Source: an uncultured Collinsella sp.
GTDB taxonomy: Bacteria; Actinomycetota; Coriobacteriia; Coriobacteriales; Coriobacteriaceae
Assembly (NCBI GenBank): GCA_900751695.1
Contig: CAADSS010000081.1
Span: forward strand, 1 to 19,336
Length of the DNA: 19,336 nt
Direction of reading: 5' to 3'
Shown: in pieces, positions 6,290 through 14,329 of the stretch
Layout: each line of letters starts with the position of its first letter
Position numbering within the stretch: the stretch's first letter is position 1
Position numbers and translations under genes: made by a program
The notes under the pieces: generated by a model
The model's input: the letters and a program-made list of their open reading frames with translations, nothing else
The model's database searches: none
What the model was told of the DNA's origin: nothing

Positions 6290-7648
6290 CTAGCTCCTCG
6301 AATGTGCGACAAACTGGCTATGGGCCAGGCCTATCACAAAGGCCACCACGGCGACCGGCGCCCACGCGGCTCCAATGTCCGCCAACGGCAGCGCATCGAA
6401 CGGCAGCCACACGCCCGCAAAGAACGCGTCGCGGACCGAGGTGATCACACTCTGCACCACGACCACGCCGCCGACCCAAACCCACACCTGCGGATGGGCG
6501 TCGCAAAAACCGTGCACCAGGCCCATCAGCACCAGCACAATGGCGACGGGGTACAAGGCGTTGAGCATGGGCACCGAGAACATAAGGATCACGTCGAGGC
6601 CCACGTTGGAGAGCACGCACGAAAACGCTGCGAACACAAAGGCAAGAACCGCAAAGGGACGACGCATAGCCTCCTCGGAGGCCTCCGCTCCCCCTTCGAC
6701 CACATACGTCTCGCAGAAGTAACGCGAGCAGCAGCTGATGAGGCCGATGCACACGTTCATGCAGGCGAGGAAAAAGATCGCAAAGACCACGACCGTGCCG
6801 ACAAGGCCAAAGTGCATGGAGGCAGAGCGGGCAAGGATGGCGGCGCCATTGGTGGCATCGGACATCACGGTGCTGAGCTGCGTGCCGGCAAGCGCCAGGC
6901 CGCAGTAGATGATGGCCATGAGCGCGCCGGCGATCACGCCGGAGCGCGAAATCTCGAAGGCCACGCGCTTTTTATCGGTAACGCCCAGCTCGTGGATGGT
7001 CTCGGCGATGATAATTCCAAAGGCGAGCGACGCGAGCAGGTCCATGGTCTGGTAGCCGGTCAGAAAGCCCTGCACAGCAGCACCGGCATCGTAGGGAGCC
7101 TGAGGCGCGGCAGCCGGTCCCAGCGGCGAGATCACGGCGGCACCCACGACCGGCACGATGAGCGCAATGAGCGCGGGGCCCGTAATGCGACCGAGCACGC
7201 GCGTGATGACGCCCGGACGCAGCGTGAGCGCAAACGCGACGACAAAGAAGCCAACGGCAAACACCAGGCGCGCCGTGCCGAGTGAAACACCCTCGGGCAG
7301 CAGCGGCACCAGCATCTCGAAGGCCGTGGAGCTCGTGCGCGGAATGGCCAGGCACGGGCCGATGGCCAGATACACCGCCGCGACAAAGAACTCACCAAAC
7401 TTGGGGTGCACGCGGCCGGCAAGCTCGCGCGCCGTTCCGGCAAGTGCCACGGCGATAAAACCCATGACGGGCAGGCCGATGGCGGCAATCAGAAAGCCGA
7501 GCATGGCGACCGGCGTGGCAGAACCTGCCTGCAGTGCCAGCAGCGGCGGAATAATGAGGTTGCCGGCGCCAAAGAGCATCGAGAATAGGGCGATGCCGAC
7601 AGTGACGACATGGTCGGAGCGCAGACCACGCGGGGTGGATGAAGCCAT
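6290..7648 (-). CDS. brnQ: Branched-chain amino-acid carrier, LIVCS/BrnQ family
   Basis: A sodium-coupled importer of leucine, isoleucine and valine in the cytoplasmic membrane. The 452 residues match the family length and contain about twelve hydrophobic segments. Family hallmarks are at the start: VTVGIALFSMLFGAGNLIIPPLLALQAG (about residues 15-42), then GLPVMGFIAVALAG and YLAIGPCLAIPRTSSTAFE. The ATG at 7646-7648 (MASSTPRG) was chosen for the AAAGGTGG site 4 nt upstream; the longer upstream frame is not protein-like. It stands alone: the terminator of the selenium operon at 7668-7702 precedes it. A -10-like TATACT at 7705-7710 could drive it, which would place the hairpin in its leader. 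It has no obvious link to selenium or formate metabolism. Confidence 0.9.
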   Translation of the reverse strand: MASSTPRGLRSDHVVTVGIALFSMLFGAGNLIIPPLLALQAGSATPVAMLGFLIAAIGLPVMGFIAVALAGTARELAGRVHPKFGEFFVAAVYLAIGPCLAIPRTSSTAFEMLVPLLPEGVSLGTARLVFAVGFFVVAFALTLRPGVITRVLGRITGPALIALIVPVVGAAVISPLGPAAAPQAPYDAGAAVQGFLTGYQTMDLLASLAFGIIIAETIHELGVTDKKRVAFEISRSGVIAGALMAIIYCGLALAGTQLSTVMSDATNGAAILARSASMHFGLVGTVVVFAIFFLACMNVCIGLISCCSRYFCETYVVEGGAEASEEAMRRPFAVLAFVFAAFSCVLSNVGLDVILMFSVPMLNALYPVAIVLVLMGLVHGFCDAHPQVWVWVGGVVVVQSVITSVRDAFFAGVWLPFDALPLADIGAAWAPVAVVAFVIGLAHSQFVAHSRS

Positions 7649-7667
7649 GGGACCACCTTTCGGGTCG

Positions 7668-7702
7668 AAACAAAAACGGGACGGGCAAAAACACCCGTCC
7701 CG
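7668..7702 (-). terminator. Intrinsic terminator of the selenium operon
   Basis: On the minus strand, a perfect 9-bp stem CGGGACGGG/CCCGTCCCG (7694-7702 and 7677-7685) with an 8-nt loop is followed by TTTTTG and TTT. It lies 23 bp after the stop of the class V aminotransferase and marks the operon end. Confidence 0.9.
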
Positions 7703-7725
7703 CAAGTATAAACGGTCTAGCAGCT

Positions 7726-8865
7726 TTAGCAGGCTAAATCGCACAGAGCATCGATAGCCGTGTCGACTTCTTCGGTCGTGTTGAAATACCCAAACGAGAA
7801 GCGAACAACACCCTGGCGCTCGGTCCCGAGCGCGCGGTGCATGAGCGGAGCGCAATGGGCACCGGGGCGCGTCGCAATCCCCCACCCTTGCATGAGCGCG
7901 TCCGAGATCTCGGCAGAGTCGATATCGCCCACGTTGAGCGACACGATCGCCGAGCGCGCGGGTTGGTCAAACGCACCGTAGAGCTTAATCCCCGGAATCT
8001 CGCGCACACCGGCAAGGAAGCGATCAGCGAGCGCACGCTCGTGGGCAGCAATCGTCTCCACCCCACCCTGGGCCTCGATAAAGTCGAGACCAGCGGAAAG
8101 GCCGGCGATACCGTGGCCGTTGAGCGTGCCCGCCTCAAGGCGCGTGGGCCACTCAAGCGGCTGCAACGCATCAAAACTGTGCACGCCCGTGCCGCCCATG
8201 GCCCACGGCGCCACGTCAATGCCCTCTGCCACGGCCAGGCCGCCGGTCCCCTGCGGACCCATGAGCCCCTTGTGGCCGGTAAAGCACACCACGTCGAGCC
8301 CCATGGCCTGCATATCGATATGCGCCGTGCCGGCAGACTGCGAGGCATCGACGATCACGAGCGCGCCGGCCGCATGGGCCATGACAGCCACGCGCGCAAT
8401 GTCGACCGCGTTGCCGGTCACATTGGAGGCGTGCGTCACCACCACGGCACGCGTGCCCGGCGTGACCAGCTGCTCGAGCTCGTCGTAGTCGAGCACGCCG
8501 TTCGCGTCGCAGCCCGCATGCTCAACGGTCACACCCTGCTCTGCCGCCAGGCGGTTGAGCGGCCGTAGCACCGAGTTGTGCTCAAGCACCGTCGTGACCA
8601 CGCGGTCGCCGGGGCACACCACCCCGTTGATGGCGGTGTTGAGCGCCGCCGTAGAGTTGGGCGTAAAGCACACATGGTCCGCCCGCGGGCAACCCAAAAG
8701 GCACGCGAGCTTGGCACGGCAAGCGTGAATCGTACGAGCGGCATCGAGGGCACCCGACGTGGCGCCGCGCCCGGCATTGCCAAGCGAGCACATCGCCTGC
8801 GTCACGGCATCGATGACCGTCTGCAGCTTGTGCATGGTCGTCGCCGCGTTATCCAGGTAGATCAT
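7726..8865 (-). CDS. Class V aminotransferase, cysteine desulfurase/selenocysteine lyase-like
   Basis: A PLP enzyme of 379 residues, related to SufS/CsdA-type desulfurases and most like the EF2568-type family found beside selD genes. It would remove S or Se from cysteine or selenocysteine as an enzyme-bound persulfide or selenide. Visible sites are IYLDNAATT at the N-terminus, H96 in VLEHNSVLRP, D173 in VDASQSAGT, the PLP lysine K199 in FTGHKGLMGP, and the mobile-loop cysteine C338 in RPGAHCAPLMH. The ATG at 8863-8865 overlaps the DUF3343 stop by 4 nt (ATGA), so translation is coupled. It is the last gene of the operon, before a strong terminator. Context suggests selenium delivery to SelD or YedF; specificity for Se over S cannot be read from the sequence. 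Confidence 0.88.
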   Translation of the reverse strand: MIYLDNAATTMHKLQTVIDAVTQAMCSLGNAGRGATSGALDAARTIHACRAKLACLLGCPRADHVCFTPNSTAALNTAINGVVCPGDRVVTTVLEHNSVLRPLNRLAAEQGVTVEHAGCDANGVLDYDELEQLVTPGTRAVVVTHASNVTGNAVDIARVAVMAHAAGALVIVDASQSAGTAHIDMQAMGLDVVCFTGHKGLMGPQGTGGLAVAEGIDVAPWAMGGTGVHSFDALQPLEWPTRLEAGTLNGHGIAGLSAGLDFIEAQGGVETIAAHERALADRFLAGVREIPGIKLYGAFDQPARSAIVSLNVGDIDSAEISDALMQGWGIATRPGAHCAPLMHRALGTERQGVVRFSFGYFNTTEEVDTAIDALCDLAC

Positions 8866-9113
8866 CGCACGACCTCCCACATATCAATCACGGTATAGCC
8901 CTCGGTGGGAACGCCCGCCGCGGCAAGCTCGCCGCGCAGCAGTTCCTCATCGGCAGGCAACGCCTTCCATGCCAAACCGCAGCCGGCAGCGACCTCCCCG
9001 GGCACGGGAATCGTGCGCCCGGGAAGGCCGCGCTCGATGCACAGGGACTCGCAACCCATGGCGGCCGCCGTGGTGGGAAACGCGATAACAAGCGCCGGGC
9101 GCTTCTCCCTCAT
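8862..9113 (-). CDS. DUF3343 small protein, putative Se/S carrier
   Basis: An 83-residue protein starting MREKRPALVIAFPTTAAAMGCESL. The pattern fits DUF3343, a small family often next to yedF, selD and class V aminotransferases and proposed to carry sulfur or selenium. Candidate carrier residues are C21, C25 and C45 (the last in GEVAAGCGLAW). The ATG at 9111-9113 has GGAG 5 nt upstream; a TTG at 9128 is the less likely alternative. It lies 19 bp after yedF and overlaps the aminotransferase start by 4 nt. That coupling suggests it either receives selenium from the desulfurase-like enzyme or presents the product to a partner. The family assignment is fairly confident; no biochemical role is established to my knowledge. 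Confidence 0.8.
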   Translation of the reverse strand: MREKRPALVIAFPTTAAAMGCESLCIERGLPGRTIPVPGEVAAGCGLAWKALPADEELLRGELAAAGVPTEGYTVIDMWEVVR

Positions 9114-9132
9114 GGCAACTCCAACCAATACG

Positions 9133-9759
9133 CTACGGGCGCACGACGCGCACGGCCTGCTCCATCTTCTCCACGATCACGTACATGTTGGTGACCTCGC
9201 CCACCGCGAGTTGGTCTTTAATGCCATAGTGGTCGAGGCAGGTACCGCAGGTGAGAATCTCGACACCCTGCTCCGCCAGGCCCTTCAGGTCATCGAGCAC
9301 CGGCGAGCCCTCGACGGTGAGCTTGGCACCGCCGTTGTAGAACAGCATGGTCGCGGGCAACTCCTCCTGCTGCGTCACGGCAAAGATAAACGCCTTCATG
9401 AGCTTGTGGCCCAGCTCGTCGTCGCCACGGCCCATGCAATCGGTGTAGACGGAAATGACGAGTTTGCCCTTGCCGGCGCTGGCATCACAGAAGACAGCGC
9501 CATCCTGCTCGGGATCGGCCACGGCAACGGCGCCAGAGGTCGCCACGGTCACGTGCCACTCGGCGTCAGAAACCTTCTCGACCGAGGCCGTGCAGCCCTT
9601 CTCCTGCGCCATCTTGGAAATGTTCTTGACGGCGGTCTCGTTATCGACCGAGGTCACCACGGCACCCTCGCCATCAAGCTGTTTGAGTGCCTTAAGCGTC
9701 TTGACGACGGGCAGCGGGCAGGCATCGCCCATGGCATTGACTTCAATCTTGGTAGACAT
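9133..9759 (-). CDS. yedF: Selenium metabolism protein YedF (TusA-like plus DsrE-like)
   Basis: A 208-residue two-domain protein. The N-terminal ~75 residues are TusA/SirA-like, with MGDACPLPVVKTLKAL and the active cysteine C14 in a CPxP motif. The C-terminal ~105 residues are DsrE/F-like and contain a CGTC pair near the end of the domain. This fusion matches the family described as selenium metabolism protein YedF, which co-occurs with selD. It probably relays selenium (or sulfur) as a Cys-bound species. The ATG at 9757-9759 follows AAAGGA. It is 47 bp after selD, and a short CCGCCC/GGGCGG hairpin lies in the gap. In this operon it could pass selenium between the class V enzyme, DUF3343 and SelD. 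Confidence 0.9.
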   Translation of the reverse strand: MSTKIEVNAMGDACPLPVVKTLKALKQLDGEGAVVTSVDNETAVKNISKMAQEKGCTASVEKVSDAEWHVTVATSGAVAVADPEQDGAVFCDASAGKGKLVISVYTDCMGRGDDELGHKLMKAFIFAVTQQEELPATMLFYNGGAKLTVEGSPVLDDLKGLAEQGVEILTCGTCLDHYGIKDQLAVGEVTNMYVIVEKMEQAVRVVRP

Positions 9760-9806
9760 AGTTTTTCCTTTCGAATGTGACCGCCCCAGAATGCGGGCGG
9801 CCGATT

Positions 9807-10868
9807 TTACGATATCAACGAGCGCACAACGCGAACGGCAGGACCGCCTGGCACCGGCTCGCACACGCGACCGACGACGGCGGCGATACGTCCCTCGGCA
9901 TGCAGACGGCGCACAAGCTCATTCACATCGGCAGCAGGTGCCGCGATGAGCAGGCCACCAGACGTCTGTGGATCGTACAGCGCATCCAACATGCCCGGCT
10001 CCAGGTCTTCGTCGGCAGCCACGCGCGGGCCAAAGAAGTCCTGGTTGCGGTAGGAGCCCGCGGGGATAATGCCCAGACGCGCCATGTCGAGCACCTGGTC
10101 AAAGAGTGGCACCGCCCCCGACGCAAGCTCAACCTGCACGCCCGAGCCCTCGGCCATCTCGCACGCATGCCCGATCAGACCAAAGCCCGTAATGTCAGTA
10201 CAGCCGTGAAGCTCGAGTCCCTCGGCCAGACGAATCGGGGCCTCGTTGAGGGTACGCATCGAGTCAAACACGGCTGCGGCCTCGTCCTGCTCGATGAGCT
10301 CGCCCTTAATGGCCGTAGTGATGATGCCCGAGCCGATCGCCTTGGTCAGCAGCAGGACATCGCCCACGCGCGCACCGCTGTTGGCGAGCATGTGGTCGAG
10401 TGGTACAAAACCGCTCACGGACAGACCGTACTTGGGCTCGTCGTCGTTGATGGTGTGGCCGCCCGCGATGGAGCAACCCGCCTCGACGCACTTGTCGGCG
10501 CCGCCCGCCAGAATCTGACCGGCAACCTCAACGCCCAGACAGCTCGGGATGCACAGCAAGTTCATGGCATGGCTCGGCCGCCCGCCCATGGCGTAGATGT
10601 CCGACAGTGAGTTTGCCGCGGCAATCTGGCCAAACAGAAACGGGTCGTCGACCATCGGCGGGAAGAAGTCGATGGACTGCACGAGGCCCAAGTTATCGCC
10701 AACGCGAAAGACGCTCGCATCGTCGGAGGTATCGAACCCCACGAGCAGGTTGTCGTTATGCACATTGGGCAAGTCGCCCAGGACCTGGGCGAGGGCTCCG
10801 GGAGCCAACTTAGCGGCTCAACCGCTTGCGGCCGTCATGGACGTGAGCCTCATGGTGTCCTTAGCCAT
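9807..10868 (-). CDS. selD: Selenophosphate synthetase, itself a selenoprotein (Sec17)
   Basis: Makes selenophosphate from selenide and ATP, the Se donor for tRNA-Sec and other selenium products. An ATG at 10866-10868 begins MAKDTMRLTSMTAASG, and an in-frame TGA at 10818-10820 then falls at residue 17, followed by AAKLAPGAL. Position 17 is the active Cys in E. coli SelD, and K20 matches its catalytic lysine, so the TGA is read as Sec. The ATG has GGAAGGGGG just upstream; a TTG start at 10808 would delete the active site. The rest is typical: LVGFDTSDDASVF, IDFFPPMVDDPFLFGQIAAANSLSDIYAMGG, AGGHTINDDEPKYGLSVSG, GFGLIGHACEM and PQTSGGLL. The full length is 353 residues. It overlaps the end of the upstream glycosyltransferase by 8 bp. 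Annotation tools would truncate it. Confidence 0.95.
10775..10791 (-). promoter_or_regulatory. Candidate SECIS of selD
   Basis: After the Sec TGA at 10818-10820, a perfect 7-bp stem CGCCCAG/CTGGGCG forms around GTC, so the apex reads AGGTCCT, similar to the AGGTCT apex of E. coli fdhF. The apex is about 32 nt after the TGA, farther than in fdhF but within the range reported for bacterial SECIS elements. A second small hairpin, GGCTC-CCG-GAGCC, sits 11 nt after the TGA and could be part of the structure. Confidence 0.6.
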
Positions 10869-12078
10869 ACGAACCCCCTTCCAACAAATCAACGACTTTT
10901 AGTATACGCCCCAGGCACGCTTCCCAAGAGACCGCCGACGGCTCGAACGTCGAAGGCGGCGCCGCAAGCGCCTGCGCGATAGCATCTGCCAGTGCGCGCT
11001 CAAACAACGGAAGGTCGGCCGCCACGGGCGTGTCGACATCCGTCATACGCGGCGACGCCACCCACGTCACGGGAGCACCGGGAAGCATCGCCTCCATCCA
11101 GGGACGAACGCCGGGCAAATCGGTCGCCACAACTTTGCAGCCGCACGCGAGGGCCTCGATCGTCACGAGCGGCAGACCCTCGTAAAACGAAGGCAGCACA
11201 AAGACGTCGGAACTGCGGTAGGCATGCACGAGTCCATCGCTATCCAGGCGCCCCGCCAGCTTCACCGGCACATCCGAGGCCGCGGCCAAGCGCTCGATAC
11301 GCGCGTACTCGGCATCGTCCCCGCGACCGCCCACAAGTACCAAGCCAGATGGGCGGACGTCATCGTCAATCGGCAATGACACGGCTCGAACCAGCGACTC
11401 GACACCCTTTTTAAAGCAAATCTTGCCCACGTACACAAGCGATCCCGGCCGCCTCGCCACGCTTGCGTCGCGGCAGAAGACGCGATGGTCGTAGCCCGTC
11501 CCAATCACGTGGATGCGATCGGCATCGACGCCGCACACCAGGCCAATCTGCTCAGCCTGCTCAGCATGGAGCGCAAAGACGGCATCGAGCCGACGAACCG
11601 CACTTACGATGCGATCGCGCTCGAGCGCATGCGAACGCAGCTGGCGCAGGTCGGTCGAATGGCACACGGCAACAACCGGCACGCCCCGGACGCACTCGCG
11701 CGCCAATGCGGTCACCAGATACAGGTGATGGCAGAGCACCAGATCGGGCCGAAACTCAGCCACCGCCCGATCGATTGCTGCAGCAAATGCCCGCTCAAAT
11801 GCCTTGAGCATCGAAGGTGTCAGGTCACGATAGCGCGTGGAGGGATAGGGCATGACATCGGACATACCGCAGATGGGAAACGGCAGCTCGGGCGACTCGA
11901 ACGGTACGGCAAACACAGCAGCACGCTGGTCCAGCTCGCCTTGGGTATCACCCGGTGCCGCGCCGCAAAGCACGGCGGCGCGATGCCCTGTCTCGATCTG
12001 CTCGCGCACAAGCGCGGCAAGGTAGGTGCCGCTGCCGGTGCTATCTGGTTTTTGTGCCGTGATATTGAGGATGCGCAT
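10861..12078 (-). CDS. GT4-type glycosyltransferase coupled to selD
   Basis: A 405-residue GT-B fold glycosyltransferase of family GT4. The N-terminal domain begins MRILNITAQKPDSTGSGTYLAALVREQIETGH, the usual acceptor-side pattern. The C-terminal domain has YVGKICFKKGVESLV and the E-x7-E donor motif E300-E308 in YEGLPLVTIEALACGCKVVATDLPG. The ATG at 12076-12078 was chosen because the upstream extension overlaps the activase gene and is not protein-like. Its stop overlaps the selD start by 8 bp, and it begins 14 bp after the activase gene, so it is an integral operon member. GT4 enzymes transfer sugars from nucleotide-sugars. In selenoneine biosynthesis a glycosyltransferase (SenB) joins selenophosphate to a sugar, so a selenosugar role is conceivable here. 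That is inference; the acceptor is unknown. Confidence 0.85.
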   Translation of the reverse strand: MRILNITAQKPDSTGSGTYLAALVREQIETGHRAAVLCGAAPGDTQGELDQRAAVFAVPFESPELPFPICGMSDVMPYPSTRYRDLTPSMLKAFERAFAAAIDRAVAEFRPDLVLCHHLYLVTALARECVRGVPVVAVCHSTDLRQLRSHALERDRIVSAVRRLDAVFALHAEQAEQIGLVCGVDADRIHVIGTGYDHRVFCRDASVARRPGSLVYVGKICFKKGVESLVRAVSLPIDDDVRPSGLVLVGGRGDDAEYARIERLAAASDVPVKLAGRLDSDGLVHAYRSSDVFVLPSFYEGLPLVTIEALACGCKVVATDLPGVRPWMEAMLPGAPVTWVASPRMTDVDTPVAADLPLFERALADAIAQALAAPPSTFEPSAVSWEACLGRILKVVDLLEGGSYG

Positions 12079-12092
12079 GTCGCGGTACACCC

Positions 12093-12857
12093 CTAGGCCA
12101 AAGCGGCGGCGCGAACAGCCGCGCCGATCGCTCCGGCAAAGCGAGCCTGGGGCGAGGTGGTCACCGGCGACCCCAGTAGCTCGCCCAACCGCTCCACCAC
12201 GAAGGCGTTCTCGCACAGGCCACCGGTCAGGTAGTACGGGGCGCCCGCGGCCTGCCCGGCCATGGTCGCCACGCGCGAGACCACGCTGTCGATCACGCCA
12301 CGCGCAATGTTCTCGCGCGGCTCACCGCGACCGATCAGGCTGATGACCTCGCTTTCGGCAAACACCGTGCACATGCTGCTGATCTTGGTGGGCTCACCGG
12401 AACGCGCCAGGTCGGCCATCTGCTGTTGGGAAATACCCAGACGGTCGGCCATGATCTCCAAAAAGCGCCCCGTACCGGCAGCGCACTTATCGTTCATGGC
12501 GAACTTGGCCACGCGGCCACTTTTAAGCTGAATGACCTTGGTGTCCTGGCCGCCCACGTCAATCACCGTGCCGTGATCGCCAAACAGGCGCACGGCACCG
12601 GTGCCGTGGCAGGTGATCTCGGTCACGACCTTGTGCGCATAGGGCACGGCGACACGGCCGTAGCCGGTCGCGATCACGCGCACGTCGTCGGCAGCCACGT
12701 CATAGCCAGCCGCGGCAAGCTCGCCGCGCAGACGCTCGGCCGCATCGACCGAGGAGAACCCGGTTGGCTGCACGCACGTCCACGCCACCGAACCCTCCCC
12801 ATCGACCACAGCAGCCTTAGCCGCCGTAGACCCGATATCGATCCCGATCCCTATCAT
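12093..12857 (-). CDS. Acyl-CoA dehydratase activase / DCCP reductase (HgdC-BadF/BadG type)
   Basis: An ATP-hydrolysing homodimer that injects a low-potential electron into its partner iron-sulfur protein. The 254 residues carry the ASKHA ATPase motifs GIGIDIGSTAAKAA (phosphate 1), VIDVGGQDTK (residues 98-107, phosphate 2) and LTGGLCEN (adenosine). C125 in DKCAAGTGRFLE and C163 in SSMCTVFAESEVISL are the ligands of the [4Fe-4S] cluster shared between two subunits. The length matches HgdC (about 260). The ATG at 12855-12857 follows GGGAGAG. It lies 155 bp after the second HgdB-like gene and 14 bp before the glycosyltransferase. With two HgdB-like proteins upstream it forms a complete reductase/activator set, the activator of 2-hydroxyglutaryl-CoA dehydratase or of double-cubane-cluster proteins. 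Confidence 0.93.
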   Translation of the reverse strand: MIGIGIDIGSTAAKAAVVDGEGSVAWTCVQPTGFSSVDAAERLRGELAAAGYDVAADDVRVIATGYGRVAVPYAHKVVTEITCHGTGAVRLFGDHGTVIDVGGQDTKVIQLKSGRVAKFAMNDKCAAGTGRFLEIMADRLGISQQQMADLARSGEPTKISSMCTVFAESEVISLIGRGEPRENIARGVIDSVVSRVATMAGQAAGAPYYLTGGLCENAFVVERLGELLGSPVTTSPQARFAGAIGAAVRAAALA

Positions 12858-12921
12858 GGCTCTCTCCCAATCTAAACATCAAAGGTAGCGGCGCGTTCAG
12901 ACGCCTTAGCTCTAGGTTTCT

Positions 12922-13012
12922 CAGGTGCCGGAGATTGCCCCGAAAGAGGAGCGCAGCGTACTTTGGGTACGCAAGCGACGGTTTGAGGGGCAAGATCCAG
13001 TGCTGAGGAAGC
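12922..13012. repeat. Intergenic structured repeat, copy A
   Basis: About 91 bp, roughly 80% identical to 14222-14315 and placed in the same position, immediately downstream of an HgdB-like gene. Outer stem TTGCCCC/GGGGCAA (12935-12941 and 12987-12993), inner stem GCGTAC/GTACGC with loop TTTGG. Together with copy B it shows compensatory changes in the outer stem. Confidence 0.85.
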
Positions 13013-14175
13013 TAGAGGGTTTCGATGAAGGCGGCGATGCGGGTCTCGATCTGACCCATGTCGCCATTGCTGTAATCGGTCTCGATCTTCATGTACGGAA
13101 TGCCCGCACCCTCGACAGCCTCCTGCATGCGTGCGCTCTCAACGTTAAAGGTGTGGCAGGCCTGCAGCACGCTCTCTACCACGCCATCGACGTGATACTT
13201 CTCGCACATGGCCAGTGTATTTTCCATACGACCGTCATTGGGCGTCATGACCGAGCAGTTGATATCCAGGTAGCGGTCGGCGATGGCGCGCAGGATGTCA
13301 GGCGCGTCCGGATCGATCATCATGGCCGCCGTGCGCTCGCCCGAGCAGTCGTCCATGCACACGACCACGCCGCCGTTGGACTCGATGGTGCGACCGATCT
13401 TGTTGATTACGCCGCCCACCGGGCAGCCGGTAATCAGAATGCGCTTGGCATCCGCCGCGACCGGGCGCTCGCCCGCGTCGTAGGCCTCGCGCAGCTTGAC
13501 AACCTTTTGCTCCAGCTGCTGCGTATAGGCCTCGATATCAAAGCTGAACGTACCGGCAAACATGGTGCTCATCAGGTCGACGCCGCTCATGGCCGCCGGC
13601 TGGTTGGCCTGCAGCGCAAACATATCGAGCTGGGCCGCACGCAAGCGGTTGCGACGACGGACGGCAGCGCGCAGGTCATCGTCGGTAATCGTGATGCCGT
13701 AGAAGCCCTCGAGCTCCTCCTTGAGCAGGCGGCACTCCTCGTACCAGCCTTCACGCTCGTAGGCGCGATCGCGACCCTGCGGAAGATGCAGAATGTGCGT
13801 GCGCTTGAGCTCGTTGAGTAGCTCGTACATCTTCTTCTTGCCGTCGCAGGTGGTCTCGCCGATGATCATGTCGCTAAAGTACGTAAACGGGCACTTTTGC
13901 GAGTAGGCAAAGCCGTACGTCGACTTGATGAGCGGACACAGATTTGCCGGCAGCACCTTCTCGGCCTCGGGAATCACCTCATCGGACGTACCGCACAGAG
14001 CCACGCTCGCAGCCCCCGCGGCATCGATAATCTCGAGCGGCGTATAGCTGCACAAAAAGCCGACCAGGCGATTACCCGCCTGCTTGTAATCCTTGACGCG
14101 AATAAACGCCGCCTTGCGCTGCTCGTTGAACTCCTCAAACGTGGACGGCAACGGCTGCTCAATATTTTCCGACAT
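13012..14175 (-). CDS. 2-hydroxyacyl-CoA dehydratase / double-cubane-cluster-like protein, paralogue 2
   Basis: A 387-residue member of the HgdB/HgdC-partner family (E. coli YjiM-like). Such proteins bind iron-sulfur clusters and, after activation by the ASKHA partner, perform difficult low-potential reductions. Conserved cysteines are C42 ([12 protein letters not shown]), C61, C80 (LCPLIKS), C95 (KCPFTYFSD) and C110 (ETTCDGKKK). In the C-terminal half come [20 protein letters not shown] and [11 protein letters not shown]. The ATG at 14173-14175 has AAGGAG 4 nt upstream. It shares most of these cysteines with the 427-residue paralogue at 14330-15613, and the two may form a heterodimer. Family members include 2-hydroxyacyl-CoA dehydratases, benzoyl-CoA reductases and double-cubane proteins. 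No acyl-CoA genes lie nearby, so a dehydratase role is doubtful; the substrate is unknown. Confidence 0.88.
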   Translation of the reverse strand: MSENIEQPLPSTFEEFNEQRKAAFIRVKDYKQAGNRLVGFLCSYTPLEIIDAAGAASVALCGTSDEVIPEAEKVLPANLCPLIKSTYGFAYSQKCPFTYFSDMIIGETTCDGKKKMYELLNELKRTHILHLPQGRDRAYEREGWYEECRLLKEELEGFYGITITDDDLRAAVRRRNRLRAAQLDMFALQANQPAAMSGVDLMSTMFAGTFSFDIEAYTQQLEQKVVKLREAYDAGERPVAADAKRILITGCPVGGVINKIGRTIESNGGVVVCMDDCSGERTAAMMIDPDAPDILRAIADRYLDINCSVMTPNDGRMENTLAMCEKYHVDGVVESVLQACHTFNVESARMQEAVEGAGIPYMKIETDYSNGDMGQIETRIAAFIETL

Positions 14176-14221
14176 ATAACTCCTTAACAAACCTTTTAAC
14201 CGACCAAGGAAACGGCTTTCC

Positions 14222-14315
14222 CAGGTGCCCGAGGTTGCCGTGAAAGAGAAGCGCCGCGTACTTTGGTACGCAAGCGACGGTTTGAACGGCAAGATCGGGT
14301 GCCCGGGGAAGCCGC
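14222..14315. repeat. Intergenic structured repeat, copy B
   Basis: Second copy of the repeat at 12922-13012, starting CAGGTGCCCGAGGTTGCCG. Outer stems CCCGA/TCGGG and TTGCCGT/ACGGCAA (14235-14241 and 14286-14292), inner stem GCGTAC/GTACGC with loop TTTG (14256-14271). It lies 15 bp past the stop of the first HgdB-like gene. Confidence 0.85.
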
Positions 14316-14329
14316 CGAGACGGATAGCC

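Noticed and set aside
6302..7285. 327-codon plus-strand frame opposite brnQ
   Set aside because: Extreme His/Arg/Asp/Gly composition is the complement of hydrophobic membrane-protein codons; not a real protein.
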